The notes beneath the pieces are model-generated. The model was not told the DNA's origin. It did no database searches and saw nothing but the letters and a program-made list of their open reading frames with translations. Below are positions 11,234 to 20,888 of a stretch of DNA of 64,000 nt, piece by piece. Made by a program: the position numbers and the translations under genes. Where the stretch lies: the NCBI RefSeq assembly GCF_001815985.1, contig NZ_KV823561.1, positions 1 through 64,000 of the forward strand. The letters are read 5' to 3'. Source of the stretch: Corynebacterium sp. HMSC27B11. GTDB taxonomy: Bacteria > Actinomycetota > Actinomycetes > Mycobacteriales > Mycobacteriaceae. How positions within the stretch are numbered: position 1 is the stretch's first letter; the number at the start of each line of letters is the position of its first letter.

Positions 11234-13305
11234 GAGTCCTCCCCTTCCGGCCGCGGGCCCTCTTCACCGCCGGAACCGCCGGACGCGCGGCCCGCGGTGT
11301 GCTCGTCACGGTGTTCCGCCGCGTTGTCGACAGGCTGAACCTCATTCTCCGCATTGGCCTGGGCTCCAGCTGCCCCTACTCCCTCGGACTGGCGCTCATC
11401 GTCCTGGATCTGGGCGTCCTGGGGCTCGGCATCCTGGACGCCATCGGTCTGGACGTCCTCGGTATCGTGCTCGACCACCGCTGGGACGGCCAGCGGCAGT
11501 GGCGAGGTCCCGGCCTTCGAGCCCGCCTTGCGCGGCACGGTCAGCCGGAAGCAGGAGCCCACCCCGGGCTCGCCGATGGCGTCCAGCACACCGCCGTGCA
11601 GCTTGGCGTCTTCCCTGGCGATCGCCAGGCCAAGGCCCGTGCCGCCAGTCCGGCGCTCGCGGGATGGGTCCGAGCGCCAGAAGCGGTTGAACACCATCTC
11701 CTCCTCGCCCGGATTCAGGCCAACCCCGTGGTCCGTGACGGTGATCGCCACGTTGCGTTCCGTGGCCGCCAAGGCAACCTCCACCGGGTGCCCCTCGGAG
11801 TGGTCCACCGCGTTGGCCAACAGGTTGCGCAGGATGCGCTCCACGCGGCGGGAGTCCACCTCCGCGGTCACTGGCTCCTCCGGTAGATCCAGGTGGAACT
11901 CCACGCCCAGGTCCTCGGCAAGGCCACGGACCTGCGCCAGCGCGGAGTGGACCACACCGCGCATATCGATCTTCTCCGCCGAGAGGTTCGCCTGGCCCGC
12001 GTCGTGGCGCGAGATTTCCAGCAGGTCGCCCAACAGCATCTCGAAACGATCGAGCTCTTTGTCCATCAGCTCCGCTGCACGCGCGGTCAACGGGTCGAGG
12101 TTCTCCGCGTTGTCGTTGATGAGGTCCGCGGCCATGCGCACGGTCGTCAGCGGCGTGCGCAGCTCGTGGGAGACATCCGAGGTGAACTGGCGCTGCAGGG
12201 AGCCAAACTCCTCCAGGTTGCGGATCTGCGCAGACAGCGACTCGGCCATCTCGTTGAAAGAAATGGATAGGCGCGCGACCTCGTCTTGGCCATCCACGAC
12301 CATGCGCTCGCGCAAGTGACCGGCCGCGAAGCGCTCCGCAATGCGGGATGCGGAACGCACCGGGACGGTCAGCTGCTGGGCGAAAACCCACGCGATGACC
12401 ACCAGCAGAACCAGCAGCACGATCGCTCCCGCCAGCAGCAGGCCTCGCATCAGGTTCAAGGTGTTTTCCTCCGCGTCCAGCGGCATCACCAGGTACAGCT
12501 CGATGCCAGACACATCGCTGGCCACGGGTGTGCCGATGACCAGGGCCTTGAAGGTCTCCGTGCCCTCCGTCATCGTCGTGTACTGGTAGGAAACCTGCCC
12601 CTGCTGCACGAAGTTGCGCAGCTTCGTCGGGATCACCGCTTCCTGCGGCACCCGGACCTCGTCGCCAGCGGAAGAGCTCGCCATCAGCACCGGCTCGTAG
12701 ACCGCGGAATTGGCCTTCGCGGTGGAGCCGGAGTCCGCCAGCACTGCCCTAGCTGCACTGAGCCGCACGGGCAGCGGGTTCGAGGTATCCGTGGCGGCGA
12801 TCTGTTCCTCCACCGTGGCACGTGCTCGGTGGATCTCCTCGGTGGCCGAGGAGTACTTCGCATTCAGCAGCTGCTGGTTCAAAAAGCTGATGAGCACGAA
12901 GCCCAGCGCCAGAATGACCAGCACCGAGGAGAGGAAGACCGAGCCAATCACTCGCACCTGGATCGAGGTGCGCCACTTGAACAGCAGGCGGTACCACAGG
13001 CTTTTCGCCGTAGCGGCGGGGTGACGCAGCGCGGAACGCCACGTGGGCCTTTCCGGCCCCGACTCCGGCGCGATGTCCAGCTCCGAGGACGCCCCGGCCC
13101 CAGCAGCCTCTGCCCGTGGCTCGCCCTCCCCAGCAGACGCTGCCGGAGAGGCACTTTCCCCCGGCTGCGCTACGCGGTCCACGCCCGCGGTCAGCGCCGA
13201 GCCAACCCCGTCAGCGCGCACTGGCGAGCCGGCCGAGCGGCGCGACTCGGTATCAGTCAGCGCGTCGGGCTCAGCCGGACCATTCGGCGGGACGGGGTTG
13301 GGCAT
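11230..13305 (-). CDS. mtrB: Two-component sensor histidine kinase MtrB
   Basis: Membrane sensor controlling cell-wall and osmotic-stress genes through MtrA. Two transmembrane helices (about 119-142 and 287-308) flank an extracellular sensor region, followed by HAMP (309-362), a HisKA dimerisation helix with His380 in SHELRTPL, and an ATPase domain with the GTGLGLAI G-box. At 691 residues it is clearly longer than usual: a 110-residue Pro/Ala/Glu-rich cytoplasmic N-terminus and an acidic, Gln-rich C-terminal tail of about 80 residues are extra. Starts 3 nt after the mtrA stop. Confidence 0.97.
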   Translation of the reverse strand: MPNPVPPNGPAEPDALTDTESRRSAGSPVRADGVGSALTAGVDRVAQPGESASPAASAGEGEPRAEAAGAGASSELDIAPESGPERPTWRSALRHPAATAKSLWYRLLFKWRTSIQVRVIGSVFLSSVLVILALGFVLISFLNQQLLNAKYSSATEEIHRARATVEEQIAATDTSNPLPVRLSAARAVLADSGSTAKANSAVYEPVLMASSSAGDEVRVPQEAVIPTKLRNFVQQGQVSYQYTTMTEGTETFKALVIGTPVASDVSGIELYLVMPLDAEENTLNLMRGLLLAGAIVLLVLLVVIAWVFAQQLTVPVRSASRIAERFAAGHLRERMVVDGQDEVARLSISFNEMAESLSAQIRNLEEFGSLQRQFTSDVSHELRTPLTTVRMAADLINDNAENLDPLTARAAELMDKELDRFEMLLGDLLEISRHDAGQANLSAEKIDMRGVVHSALAQVRGLAEDLGVEFHLDLPEEPVTAEVDSRRVERILRNLLANAVDHSEGHPVEVALAATERNVAITVTDHGVGLNPGEEEMVFNRFWRSDPSRERRTGGTGLGLAIAREDAKLHGGVLDAIGEPGVGSCFRLTVPRKAGSKAGTSPLPLAVPAVVEHDTEDVQTDGVQDAEPQDAQIQDDERQSEGVGAAGAQANAENEVQPVDNAAEHRDEHTAGRASGGSGGEEGPRPEGEDS

Positions 13306-13308
13306 AAG

Positions 13309-13989
13309 CTACTCGCCCGACTTGTAGCCGATACCGCGGACGGTCAGCACCACCTGCGGGTCATCCGGGTCGCGCTCCACCTTGGAGCGCAGGCGCTGGA
13401 CGTGCACGTTCACCAGGCGGGTGTCGCCGGACTTGCGGTAGCCCCAGACCTTCTCCAGCAGCTCCTCGCGGCTGAACACCTGCCCCGGCCGAGAGGCCAG
13501 GGTGGTCAGCAGGTCGAACTCGATGGGGGTCAGGTTAATGACCTCCCCGCCCCGGGTGACCTCGTGGCCAGCCGTGTCGATCTCCACCTCTCCCACGCGA
13601 ATGGTGGTGGACTCAGTGGCCTCCTCCGGGCTACGACGCAGGCGAGCGCGCACGCGGGCGATGAGCTCCTTCGGCTTGAAGGGCTTGGTGATGTAATCAT
13701 CCGCGCCGGACTCCAGCCCGAGCACGACGTCCACCGTGTCCGTGCGGGCGGTGAGCATCACGATCGGCACCGTGGAGAACTCGCGCACCGTGCGGCAGAC
13801 GTCGATCCCGCTCATTCCGGGCAGCATGACGTCCAGCAGGATCAGGTCGGGATCGTGCTCCCGGGCTGCGGTAACGGCGTCGTTGCCGTCGCCGACCACG
13901 ACCGTGTCGAAACCTTCGTTCTGCAGCACGATGGTGAGCATCTCCGAGATCGCCGGATCGTCGTCGACCACCAGAATCTTGGCTGTCAT
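13309..13989 (-). CDS. mtrA: Response regulator MtrA
   Basis: OmpR/PhoB-type regulator of cell-wall metabolism, osmoprotection and division genes. The receiver domain carries the acidic pocket at residues 10-11, phosphoacceptor Asp53 in LLDVMLPG and Lys in ITKPFKPKEL. The winged-helix effector domain covers the last 100 residues and ends in RGIGYKSGE. It is 226 residues, standard for the family. AGGAAG lies upstream of the ATG. First of the mtrA-mtrB-lpqB unit, 81 nt after tmk, whose transcript may read into it. Confidence 0.98.
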   Translation of the reverse strand: MTAKILVVDDDPAISEMLTIVLQNEGFDTVVVGDGNDAVTAAREHDPDLILLDVMLPGMSGIDVCRTVREFSTVPIVMLTARTDTVDVVLGLESGADDYITKPFKPKELIARVRARLRRSPEEATESTTIRVGEVEIDTAGHEVTRGGEVINLTPIEFDLLTTLASRPGQVFSREELLEKVWGYRKSGDTRLVNVHVQRLRSKVERDPDDPQVVLTVRGIGYKSGE

Positions 13990-14070
13990 GAGCGCAGTGC
14001 TTCCTTCGCTTTTCTTGAGTTTAAAGTCTTTAGTTCTTTGTACTATGCCGGGCAGACACGCCCGCCGGGT

Positions 14071-14766
14071 TTAGGAGTCCAGCTCCCGGTACCCAGCCTC
14101 AATCCGGTCGGCCAGCTGGCTGGCCCGCTCGGCCACTCCCCCGGCCTCCGAGGCCACGACCTGCCACGGGCCCAGCCACTCGGCGGCAGCCAAGCTGCGG
14201 TAGGCCTCAAGGGTGCGCTGCTGCAACCCGCCGTCGGACTCGTAGGCATCGCGGGTGCGCGCGGCATCCTGCTGCTCCCGGGACTTCGCCCGCTCGCCGG
14301 CGACCTCCGCGCTGGCGTCCACCAGCACCTGCAGGTCCGGCACCGGGGAGCCCAGGTCATCGATCTCCAGGCTGCGAACCCACTCAACCACCGGGTGCTC
14401 GGCAAGCTCCGCAGGCTCCTCGCCGTCGGCCGCATCGCCAGCCAGCCGGGCAGCGGAGTACGCCGCGTTGGAGGCCACGAAACGGTCCATCAGCACGATG
14501 TAGCCATCGGCATCCAGGTCCTCGAGCGGCTCGGCGACCTCCGCGCGGTCCAGCGCGAAGAGGGTGGCCATGCCGTGGACCGAGTCGATGAGGTCTCCCA
14601 TCTTCCCGGTCAGTGCCCGCTGCGCGAGCTGGGCGTGCACGGAGTCCTCGTAGCGGGGGAAGCTCACCCGCGCGACGGGCAGCTCCCGGGCGAGTAGCTC
14701 GGCCTCCAGCGCGGTGACCAGGGTGTTCTTCCCGGCGCCGTCGATGCCCTCAAAAGCGATGATCAT
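14071..14766 (-). CDS. tmk: Thymidylate kinase
   Basis: Phosphorylates dTMP to dTDP for DNA synthesis. The 231-residue protein opens MIIAFEGIDGAGKNTL, the P-loop of the family with Asn in place of the usual Ser/Thr at the position after Lys. The DR-type substrate motif is seen in IVLMDRFVASNAAY. Length is slightly above the 210 residues common elsewhere. Lies between ahcY and mtrA in the order conserved in actinobacteria; 63 nt separate it from ahcY. Confidence 0.95.
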   Translation of the reverse strand: MIIAFEGIDGAGKNTLVTALEAELLARELPVARVSFPRYEDSVHAQLAQRALTGKMGDLIDSVHGMATLFALDRAEVAEPLEDLDADGYIVLMDRFVASNAAYSAARLAGDAADGEEPAELAEHPVVEWVRSLEIDDLGSPVPDLQVLVDASAEVAGERAKSREQQDAARTRDAYESDGGLQQRTLEAYRSLAAAEWLGPWQVVASEAGGVAERASQLADRIEAGYRELDS

Positions 14767-14829
14767 GGGTTCTTCTCGGTCTCTACTTTCCTACCGTTCC
14801 CCGCCCCAGCAACGGGCGGGGACGTGCCT

Positions 14830-16317
14830 TTAGTAGCGGTAGTGCTCCGGCTTGTACGGACCCTCGACGTCCACGCCGATGTACTCCGCCTGCTCCTTGG
14901 TCAGCTTCGTCAGCGTGCCGCCGAGCGCCTCGACGTGGATGCGGGCGACCTTCTCGTCCAGGATCTTCGGCAGGCGGTAGACCTCGTTGCTGTACTGATC
15001 GGTGTTCTTAAACAGCTCGATCTGCGCGATGGTCTGGTCCGCGAAGGAGGTGGACATGACGAAGGACGGGTGGCCGGTCGCGTTACCCAGGTTCAGCAGG
15101 CGCCCCTCGGAGAGGACGATGATGCTGATCTGCTCGCCCTCGGCGTTCGGGAAGCTGAACTCGTCGACCTGCGGCTTGATGTTCACGCGCGTGACGTCGT
15201 CGCGATGCAGGAGGCTGGCCATGTCGATCTCGTTGTCGAAGTGGCCGATGTTACCCAGGACGGCGTGGTCCTTCATCTTCTGCATCTGCTCGAAGGTGAT
15301 GATGCCCAGGTTGCCCGTCGCGGTGATGACGATGTCTGCTGCACCGATGGCCTCGTCCACGGTGACGACCGGGAAGCCGTCCATCAGCGCTTGCAGCGCG
15401 TTGATCGGGTCTGCCTCGGTGACGACGACGCGCGCGCCCTGACCAGCGAAAGCCTCGGCGCAGCCCTTGCCGACGTCGCCGTAGCCGCAGACCAGGACGG
15501 ACTTGCCGCCGACGAGCATGTCGGTGGCGCGGTTGATGCCGTCCAGGAGGCTGTGGCGGGTGCCGTACTTGTTATCGAACTTGGACTTGGTGACCGCGTC
15601 GTTGACGTTCATCGCCGGGAACGGGAGGGTGCCCTGCTCGGCGAAGTGGTACAGGCGGTGCACGCCGGTGGTGGTCTCCTCGGTGACACCCTTGATCTGC
15701 TCGGCGTTGTTGGTCCAGAAGGTGTTATCGCGCTGGAAGACGCGGTTCAGCATGCCCAGGAACTCGCCGTATTCATCGGAGTCGCCCTCGCCCGGCTCCG
15801 GCACCAGGCCGGCCTGCTCGAACTCCTTGCCCTTGATGACGGCCATGGTGGCGTCGCCGCCGTCGTCCAGGATCATGTTCGGGTAGATGGCCTCACCGTT
15901 GGCGTCGGTGCCCCAGGTGAAGATCTGCTCGAGGCACCACCAGTACTCGGCCAGGGACTCGCCCTTCCAGGCGAAGACGGGCACGCCCGCAGGCTGCTCC
16001 GGGGTTCCGGAGCCGACGACGACGGCCGCGGCGGCCTCGTCCTGCGTGGAGAAGATGTTGCAGGAAGCCCAGCGAACCTCCGCACCAAGGGCGGTGAGGG
16101 TCTCGATGAGGACGGCGGTCTGGACCGTCATGTGGATGGAACCGGCGATGCGAGCGCCGGCCAGGGGCTGCTCGTCGGCGTACTCGCGGCGCAACTCCAT
16201 CAGGCCCGGCATCTCGTGTTCCGCCAGGCGGATCTGGTGGCGGCCGGACTCAGCGAGGCTGAGGTCACGAATCTTGAACTCGAGGTCTCCGATGCTGTCT
16301 GGAGTCAGGGTTGCCAT
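14830..16317 (-). CDS. ahcY: S-adenosyl-L-homocysteine hydrolase
   Basis: Splits S-adenosylhomocysteine to adenosine and homocysteine, relieving product inhibition of methyltransferases. The protein has the conserved N-terminal part ([27 protein letters not shown]), the NAD-binding glycine-rich loop [10 protein letters not shown] and the C-terminal end [12 protein letters not shown], which supplies the lysine and tyrosine that close the NAD site. The start at [10 protein letters not shown] is preferred because AAGGAG stands about 10 nt upstream; the frame continues 20 codons further without a ribosome-binding site. 495 residues, family-typical for actinobacteria. Confidence 0.97.
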   Translation of the reverse strand: MATLTPDSIGDLEFKIRDLSLAESGRHQIRLAEHEMPGLMELRREYADEQPLAGARIAGSIHMTVQTAVLIETLTALGAEVRWASCNIFSTQDEAAAAVVVGSGTPEQPAGVPVFAWKGESLAEYWWCLEQIFTWGTDANGEAIYPNMILDDGGDATMAVIKGKEFEQAGLVPEPGEGDSDEYGEFLGMLNRVFQRDNTFWTNNAEQIKGVTEETTTGVHRLYHFAEQGTLPFPAMNVNDAVTKSKFDNKYGTRHSLLDGINRATDMLVGGKSVLVCGYGDVGKGCAEAFAGQGARVVVTEADPINALQALMDGFPVVTVDEAIGAADIVITATGNLGIITFEQMQKMKDHAVLGNIGHFDNEIDMASLLHRDDVTRVNIKPQVDEFSFPNAEGEQISIIVLSEGRLLNLGNATGHPSFVMSTSFADQTIAQIELFKNTDQYSNEVYRLPKILDEKVARIHVEALGGTLTKLTKEQAEYIGVDVEGPYKPEHYRY

Positions 16318-16540
16318 GGTCGAATACTCTCCTTGGGTTTCCGAATGCTTTAACTCGCCCAAGTCTAGCCGCCCCACCCGTCACGGTGCCGCCCTGGGCG
16401 TGGGGCGGAGGGAAATAATCTCGCGTTGGGGGTGGCGTGAGCTGCCAAGATCAGATAGCGTGATGAAAACGTTATAAAAGACGTCGATCGGCGCTCCGCA
16501 TCATCACGCGCAGCACAAGCAGGCAAAGGAGGACAGTGCC

Positions 16541-17365
16541 GTGACTAACACGGACGAGCCGCGCTCCGGCTCCAAGGGCATCCTCAGCTTCGCCGCTGCC
16601 GGTTTGACACTCGCTGTGGGCATCACCGTCTGGACCTGGAATTCAGCAGTGTCCAACACCGCGGCCGGCCCGGACGAGACGAACACCTCGGCAACGAGCG
16701 AGCTCGCCAGCGATCAGGCCTCCCGGTCCACCGCCACGAACACCAGCTCGAAGGCCACCCGATCCACGTCCTCCCCCGCGCCGGAGCAGGGCGAGGGCAT
16801 GAATGGCAACGGGACCCCTACGGACCCGACCGAGAAGATCGACGCGCTCGCCCGTGGCGGCAACCTCGCCCCGCTGGGCAACGACCCGCTCCTGCCGCCG
16901 GACACCTGGCGGGGCGGCTACCAGGCGCCCTCCCCACAGCAGACGATCGTGGAGGACGCAGAGCCCAGCGGCACGTCCCCGCAGAAGCTGCCGAAGCAGC
17001 CGCAGATGCCGGACATGAACCTCCCACCCCTGCCCTCTGAGTGGCCGACCAAGCTGCCCGGGGTTCCTGGGAAGCCACCGTCGAAGGGCGACCCGAAGCC
17101 GTCCAATCCAACGACACCGAAGCCAGGGAAGCCAGGTGTGCAGGACGGCACGACCACGACACCGGGTGCCGGCGAGGCCGACCCGGGTCAGCAGCCCGAT
17201 CAACCGAATACAGGCTCGAGCGACAGCGGCCAGGGCGGCACGCCCGCCCCATCCACGAAGCCGGATAAGGGCACCAAAACGGACGGTGCGGAAGCAGGCA
17301 AGCAGGACTCTCCGCAGCCTGAGGCGACCCCAACCCCCGAGCCGAAGCCCCGCCCAGGGCGCTAA
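16541..17365 (+). CDS. Membrane-anchored proline-rich extracytoplasmic protein, function unknown
   Basis: A 274-residue protein I do not recognise. A short basic N-terminus is followed by one hydrophobic helix (about residues 13-33) that reads as an uncleaved signal anchor. The remaining 240 residues are low complexity: a Ser/Thr/Ala-rich segment, then a Pro/Gly/Lys/Asp-rich tail with PKPGKPG- and PTPEPKPRPGR-like stretches, probably extended through the cell wall. GTG start with AAGGAGGA at 16527-16534. It stands alone between ahcY and manA. A wall-spanning spacer is a guess. Confidence 0.7.
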   Translation: MTNTDEPRSGSKGILSFAAAGLTLAVGITVWTWNSAVSNTAAGPDETNTSATSELASDQASRSTATNTSSKATRSTSSPAPEQGEGMNGNGTPTDPTEKIDALARGGNLAPLGNDPLLPPDTWRGGYQAPSPQQTIVEDAEPSGTSPQKLPKQPQMPDMNLPPLPSEWPTKLPGVPGKPPSKGDPKPSNPTTPKPGKPGVQDGTTTTPGAGEADPGQQPDQPNTGSSDSGQGGTPAPSTKPDKGTKTDGAEAGKQDSPQPEATPTPEPKPRPGR

Positions 17366-17460
17366 AGCACCGGGGCAGACCCCTTCCCCGCGCATGTCGA
17401 GCGATACCCCGTAGCCAGAGCAATTCGCCCACGGGACTACATGACACCGTCGCAGCGAGG

Positions 17461-18732
17461 CTAGTCGAGCGCGGCGGCATCCCCCACGGTCACGATAAAG
17501 CCCGTGGCGTCGAACTCAGATTCCCGAGTCCCCTCACCGCGAGCAGTAACGGACACGCGGCCGTCGGCAGCTCCCACCCACACCGCGGAACCGGAGGCGA
17601 CGGGCAGCTCCTGCGTCGCTGACGTCACCGTCAACTCACCGCCAGCGGCCAGAACCACCGCTGGCTCCTCGACCACCATGCTGGCCCCTGGTCGCAGTGT
17701 GCGCACCCGAAAGTCCGCCACCGGGGTGCGGTACTCAGCCGTCGCCTGGTCGCCGTCAGCGAAAACCTCGCAGCGCGGCTCGGCGAGCGGCGAGGCGTCC
17801 AAAATATTAAGCAGCTCGGCGACATCCATGTGCTTGGCGGTCAGGCCACCGCGCAGCACGTTATTGGAGTTCGCCATGACCTCCACGCCCATGCCCTTCA
17901 GATAGGCGTGCAGCTGGCCTGCGGCAAGGAACACCGCCTCCCCGGGGCGCAGAGACACGCGATTGAGCAGCAGGGCGACCAGGATGCCCGGGTCGGAAGG
18001 GTAATCACGCTGCAGCTCCACCACCGTGCGGGCTGCCTCCCCCAGGACCCCCGGTTCTCCGCATAGCGGTTCGCAGCGCTGAAGCAGGGCGGCGACGCGC
18101 TTCTCAGCATCGGCGGGCGAGAGGCTCAGCCACTCGCCCAGCACCTCGCGCAGGGCAGCCGACTCGGTGACCCGAGCCGCACTACCTTCCGCCCCCGGCA
18201 GGGTGGCCGCGAGCGCCTCGCACTGCGGGGCCAGCTCCGGCACGTCCAGTTCGCGCAGCAGCTCCACGGTCTGCGCCACTGGCCGGAAGCCAGCGAGCGC
18301 GTGGAACTCCGTCAGCGCGACGAGCAGCTCCGGTTTATGGTTCTTATCCTGGTAATTACGCGTCGGATCGCCCGCGGGCAGCCCGGCGGCATTCTCCGCG
18401 GCGAACCCGGCCTCGGCCTGCGCCTTGGAGGGGTGCGCCTGGATGCTCAGCGCCTTATCGGCGGCCAGCAGCTTCACCAGGAAGGGCAGCTCAGCCAGGT
18501 CCGGTCCCAGCTGGCCCGCCGGATCCTGACTAATAGCCTCGGCCAGGTCGTGGGGCAGCCCCGATCCTGCACCAGCCGGGCCCGCAAGAATTTCGCTGGG
18601 ACCGCCCGGGTGTGCGCCAAACCACGCTTCCGCCTCGCGTTCCGGGGTCGGCGAAGGGCGCCCCATGACTCCCGCAAGGAGTTCAGTGGAGCCCCACTCG
18701 AAAGAGTGGATGTTGCCCTTCAGTAGATACAC
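17461..18732 (-). CDS. manA: Mannose-6-phosphate isomerase, class I
   Basis: Interconverts fructose 6-phosphate and mannose 6-phosphate, feeding GDP-mannose synthesis for lipomannan, lipoarabinomannan and mannosylated lipids. The 423-residue cupin protein has the family N-terminus LLKGNIHSFEWGSTELLAG, the zinc-site motif LSIQAHPSKAQAE and the GELHAYL-like motif AAGQLHAYLKGMGVEVMANSNN. GTG start with a GAGG close upstream. It lies 129 nt downstream of the phosphomannomutase gene on the same strand; the two catalyse consecutive steps. Confidence 0.95.
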   Translation of the reverse strand: MYLLKGNIHSFEWGSTELLAGVMGRPSPTPEREAEAWFGAHPGGPSEILAGPAGAGSGLPHDLAEAISQDPAGQLGPDLAELPFLVKLLAADKALSIQAHPSKAQAEAGFAAENAAGLPAGDPTRNYQDKNHKPELLVALTEFHALAGFRPVAQTVELLRELDVPELAPQCEALAATLPGAEGSAARVTESAALREVLGEWLSLSPADAEKRVAALLQRCEPLCGEPGVLGEAARTVVELQRDYPSDPGILVALLLNRVSLRPGEAVFLAAGQLHAYLKGMGVEVMANSNNVLRGGLTAKHMDVAELLNILDASPLAEPRCEVFADGDQATAEYRTPVADFRVRTLRPGASMVVEEPAVVLAAGGELTVTSATQELPVASGSAVWVGAADGRVSVTARGEGTRESEFDATGFIVTVGDAAALD

Positions 18733-18861
18733 TTTCCTCAGCCTTCAACGCTCGTCGACCGCTTACCGCCGCGGGGTCGGCCATTCAACTAGCCGGCTAT
18801 TCTAGCCTCTCACCCGCCCGCCGGCGGTAATCCGCGGGGCGTGCCCGCGGAGTTCCCGCAG

Positions 18862-20250
18862 CTAGCCGCGGATGTGACGCAGAGCCTCCTCGACGATCGC
18901 GTCCACCTCTTCCTGGGTCGCCGCCTCGGCGTTCAGGCGCAGCAGTGGCTCGGTGTTCGACGCGCGCACGTTGAACCATGCGCCGCCGGTCAGCTCGACG
19001 GTCACGCCGTCCATGTCGTCGCTGTTCTCCGTGCGATCCGCGAAGGCCGCCACGACCGCCTTGGTACTGGCAGCCTGATCCGCGACCTCGGAGTTGATCT
19101 CGCCGGAGGCGATGTAGCGCTCGTACTTGCCCTTCAGCTCGGAGAGCGGCTTATCCTGCGCGCCGAGGGTAGCGAGCACGTGCAGCGCGGCCAGCATGCC
19201 GGAGTCCGCGTTGAAGAAGTCCGAGAAGTAGTAGTGAGCGGAGTGCTCGCCACCGAAGACCGCGCCCGTCTCGGCCATCTTCGCCTTGATGAAGGAGTGG
19301 CCCACGCGAGTGCGCACCGGGGTACCACCCAGCTCGGAGACGATCTCCGGGACGGACTTCGAGGTGATGAGGTTGTGGATGATCGTCGCCCCCGGATTCT
19401 GTCCCAGGTAGCGCTCGGCGATCATCGCGCAGACCGTGGACGGGCTAACCGCATCCCCGTTCTCGTCGACGATGAAGCAACGGTCGGCGTCGCCATCGAA
19501 GGCGATACCCAGGTCGCAGCCGTTGTCCACGGTGAACTTCTGCAGGTCCACCAGGTTCTTCGGCTCCAGCGGGTTGGCCTCGTGGTTCGGGAAGTTGCCG
19601 TCCAGCTCGAAGTAGAGGTCCTTCAGTTCCACCGGCAGCTTGCCGAACACGGCAGGGACGGTCAGCCCACCCATGCCGTTACCGGCGTCCACCGCAACCT
19701 TCAGCGGACGGATGTCCATCGGGACCAGGGAGAGCAGGTAGTCCGCGTAGCCGTCGAGAACGTCCTTCTCGGAGGACGTCCCCGGCTCGCCGTCATACGC
19801 GGGAACGCCAGCGACGAGCTCCTCCACGATGCGCTCCAGACCCGTGCCCTGGCCGACCGGCTTGGCACCGGCACGGCAGAGCTTGATGCCGTTGTACTGG
19901 GCCGGGTTGTGGGAGGCGGTGAACATCGCGCCCGGGCACTCCCCCACGCCCGCCGCGTAGTAGAGCTCGTCGGTGCTGGTCAGGCCGAGGTTCACGGCGT
20001 CCAACCCCTGGGCGGTCACGCCCTCGATGAAAGCGGCGGCCAGGCCCGGGGAGCTATCGCGCATGTCGTGGCCAACGACCACGCTCTTCGCTCCCTCTGC
20101 GCGCATGAGGCGGGCGAAGGAGGCCCCGACGTCGCGGACGAAGCCCTCGTTGATCTGACCCTCCTGGTCGCCGACCACGCCCCGGACGTCGTAGGCCTTG
20201 ATGACGGCGTTCACGGCGTCGATATCGCGCTGAGCGGACTGCTGTGCCAT
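18862..20250 (-). CDS. manB: Phosphomannomutase / phosphoglucomutase
   Basis: Converts mannose 6-phosphate to mannose 1-phosphate. All four active-site loops of the alpha-D-phosphohexomutase family are present: the phosphoserine loop FTASHNPAQYNG, the magnesium loop DGDADRC, the sugar-specificity loop GGEHSAHYY and the phosphate-binding loop RASNTEPLLRL. Start at MAQQSAQRD, with AGGAGA 4-5 nt upstream; 462 residues, full length. Together with manA and manC this gives the complete route from fructose 6-phosphate to GDP-mannose within 6 kb. Also called pmmA in some corynebacteria. Confidence 0.95.
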   Translation of the reverse strand: MAQQSAQRDIDAVNAVIKAYDVRGVVGDQEGQINEGFVRDVGASFARLMRAEGAKSVVVGHDMRDSSPGLAAAFIEGVTAQGLDAVNLGLTSTDELYYAAGVGECPGAMFTASHNPAQYNGIKLCRAGAKPVGQGTGLERIVEELVAGVPAYDGEPGTSSEKDVLDGYADYLLSLVPMDIRPLKVAVDAGNGMGGLTVPAVFGKLPVELKDLYFELDGNFPNHEANPLEPKNLVDLQKFTVDNGCDLGIAFDGDADRCFIVDENGDAVSPSTVCAMIAERYLGQNPGATIIHNLITSKSVPEIVSELGGTPVRTRVGHSFIKAKMAETGAVFGGEHSAHYYFSDFFNADSGMLAALHVLATLGAQDKPLSELKGKYERYIASGEINSEVADQAASTKAVVAAFADRTENSDDMDGVTVELTGGAWFNVRASNTEPLLRLNAEAATQEEVDAIVEEALRHIRG

Positions 20251-20326
20251 ATTTTCTCCTGATTGCAATGCTGCCCAGCGCAGGCTGGACGGTCGGGCGG
20301 GGTCGGCGTTGGTTCTGGGTCAGATT

Positions 20327-20800
20327 CTAGTCGTTTTCCTGCACCGCACGCAGGTGGCGGCGGGGGCGGCTGCTCGGCAGGTTGCCGCGGGCCGGGTGGT
20401 GGCCGGTGGGCAGCGGGATCTCCTCTCGGCGCACCAGCCGCGGGCCCGGGTCGTTCGGCAGCTCGCCGGACTCCTCGTAGGCCTGCTGCACCGCCTCGGC
20501 GAGGGCGAGGAGCTCCTCCTCATCAGCCTCGTCGTCCGCCGCGTGGCCGTCGGCGGCTCCGATGGTGCTCGTGCCGCCGAGCGCCGGTGGCGGGGTCGCG
20601 TCCTCAGTCTTGCGGACGAGGCGCCACCCCTGCGGGACGGACGTGCGTTCCACGTGATCCTCGCAGAGATCCCAGCGGTGGGGATTGCCGGCCGGCTGCA
20701 GCGGTCCGATGATGGCGATCTGATCCGCGTAATTAAACTCCAACGTCGCCGCGGCCGGGCGCTGGCAGCCGGGGCGGGAGCAATTTCGGTGTACAGTCAC
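20327..20800 (-). CDS. DUF3499 family zinc-ribbon-like protein
   Basis: A 157-residue conserved actinobacterial protein of unknown function. Its N-terminus carries four potential zinc ligands, CSRPGC and CEDH, followed by the invariant PQGWRLVR segment; the C-terminal half is disordered, acidic and Arg/Pro-rich. The GTG at 20800 puts the conserved Cys motif a few residues from the start, as in relatives, and has a TAAGAT -10 box exactly 7 nt upstream. An in-frame ATG at 20809 and GTG at 20824 are alternatives without a ribosome-binding site. Divergent from the zincin-like gene. Confidence 0.8.
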   Translation of the reverse strand: MTVHRNCSRPGCQRPAAATLEFNYADQIAIIGPLQPAGNPHRWDLCEDHVERTSVPQGWRLVRKTEDATPPPALGGTSTIGAADGHAADDEADEEELLALAEAVQQAYEESGELPNDPGPRLVRREEIPLPTGHHPARGNLPSSRPRRHLRAVQEND

Positions 20801-20807
20801 GCGGAAC

Positions 20808-20880
20808 ATCTTAGCCAGATTCACCAGCTTTCACATCTGCCCGCGCGCCGCGGGGCGCGAGGCCGCCGACCGCGTAGGCT
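20808..20880. promoter_or_regulatory. Divergent leaderless promoters for the DUF3499 and zincin-like genes
   Basis: On the minus strand TAAGAT (20808-20813) ends 7 nt before the GTG at 20800. On the plus strand TAGGCT (about 20875-20880) ends 8 nt before the ATG at 20889. Neither gene has a Shine-Dalgarno sequence, so both transcripts probably start at the start codon. Confidence 0.45.
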
Positions 20881-20888
20881 CAATATCC

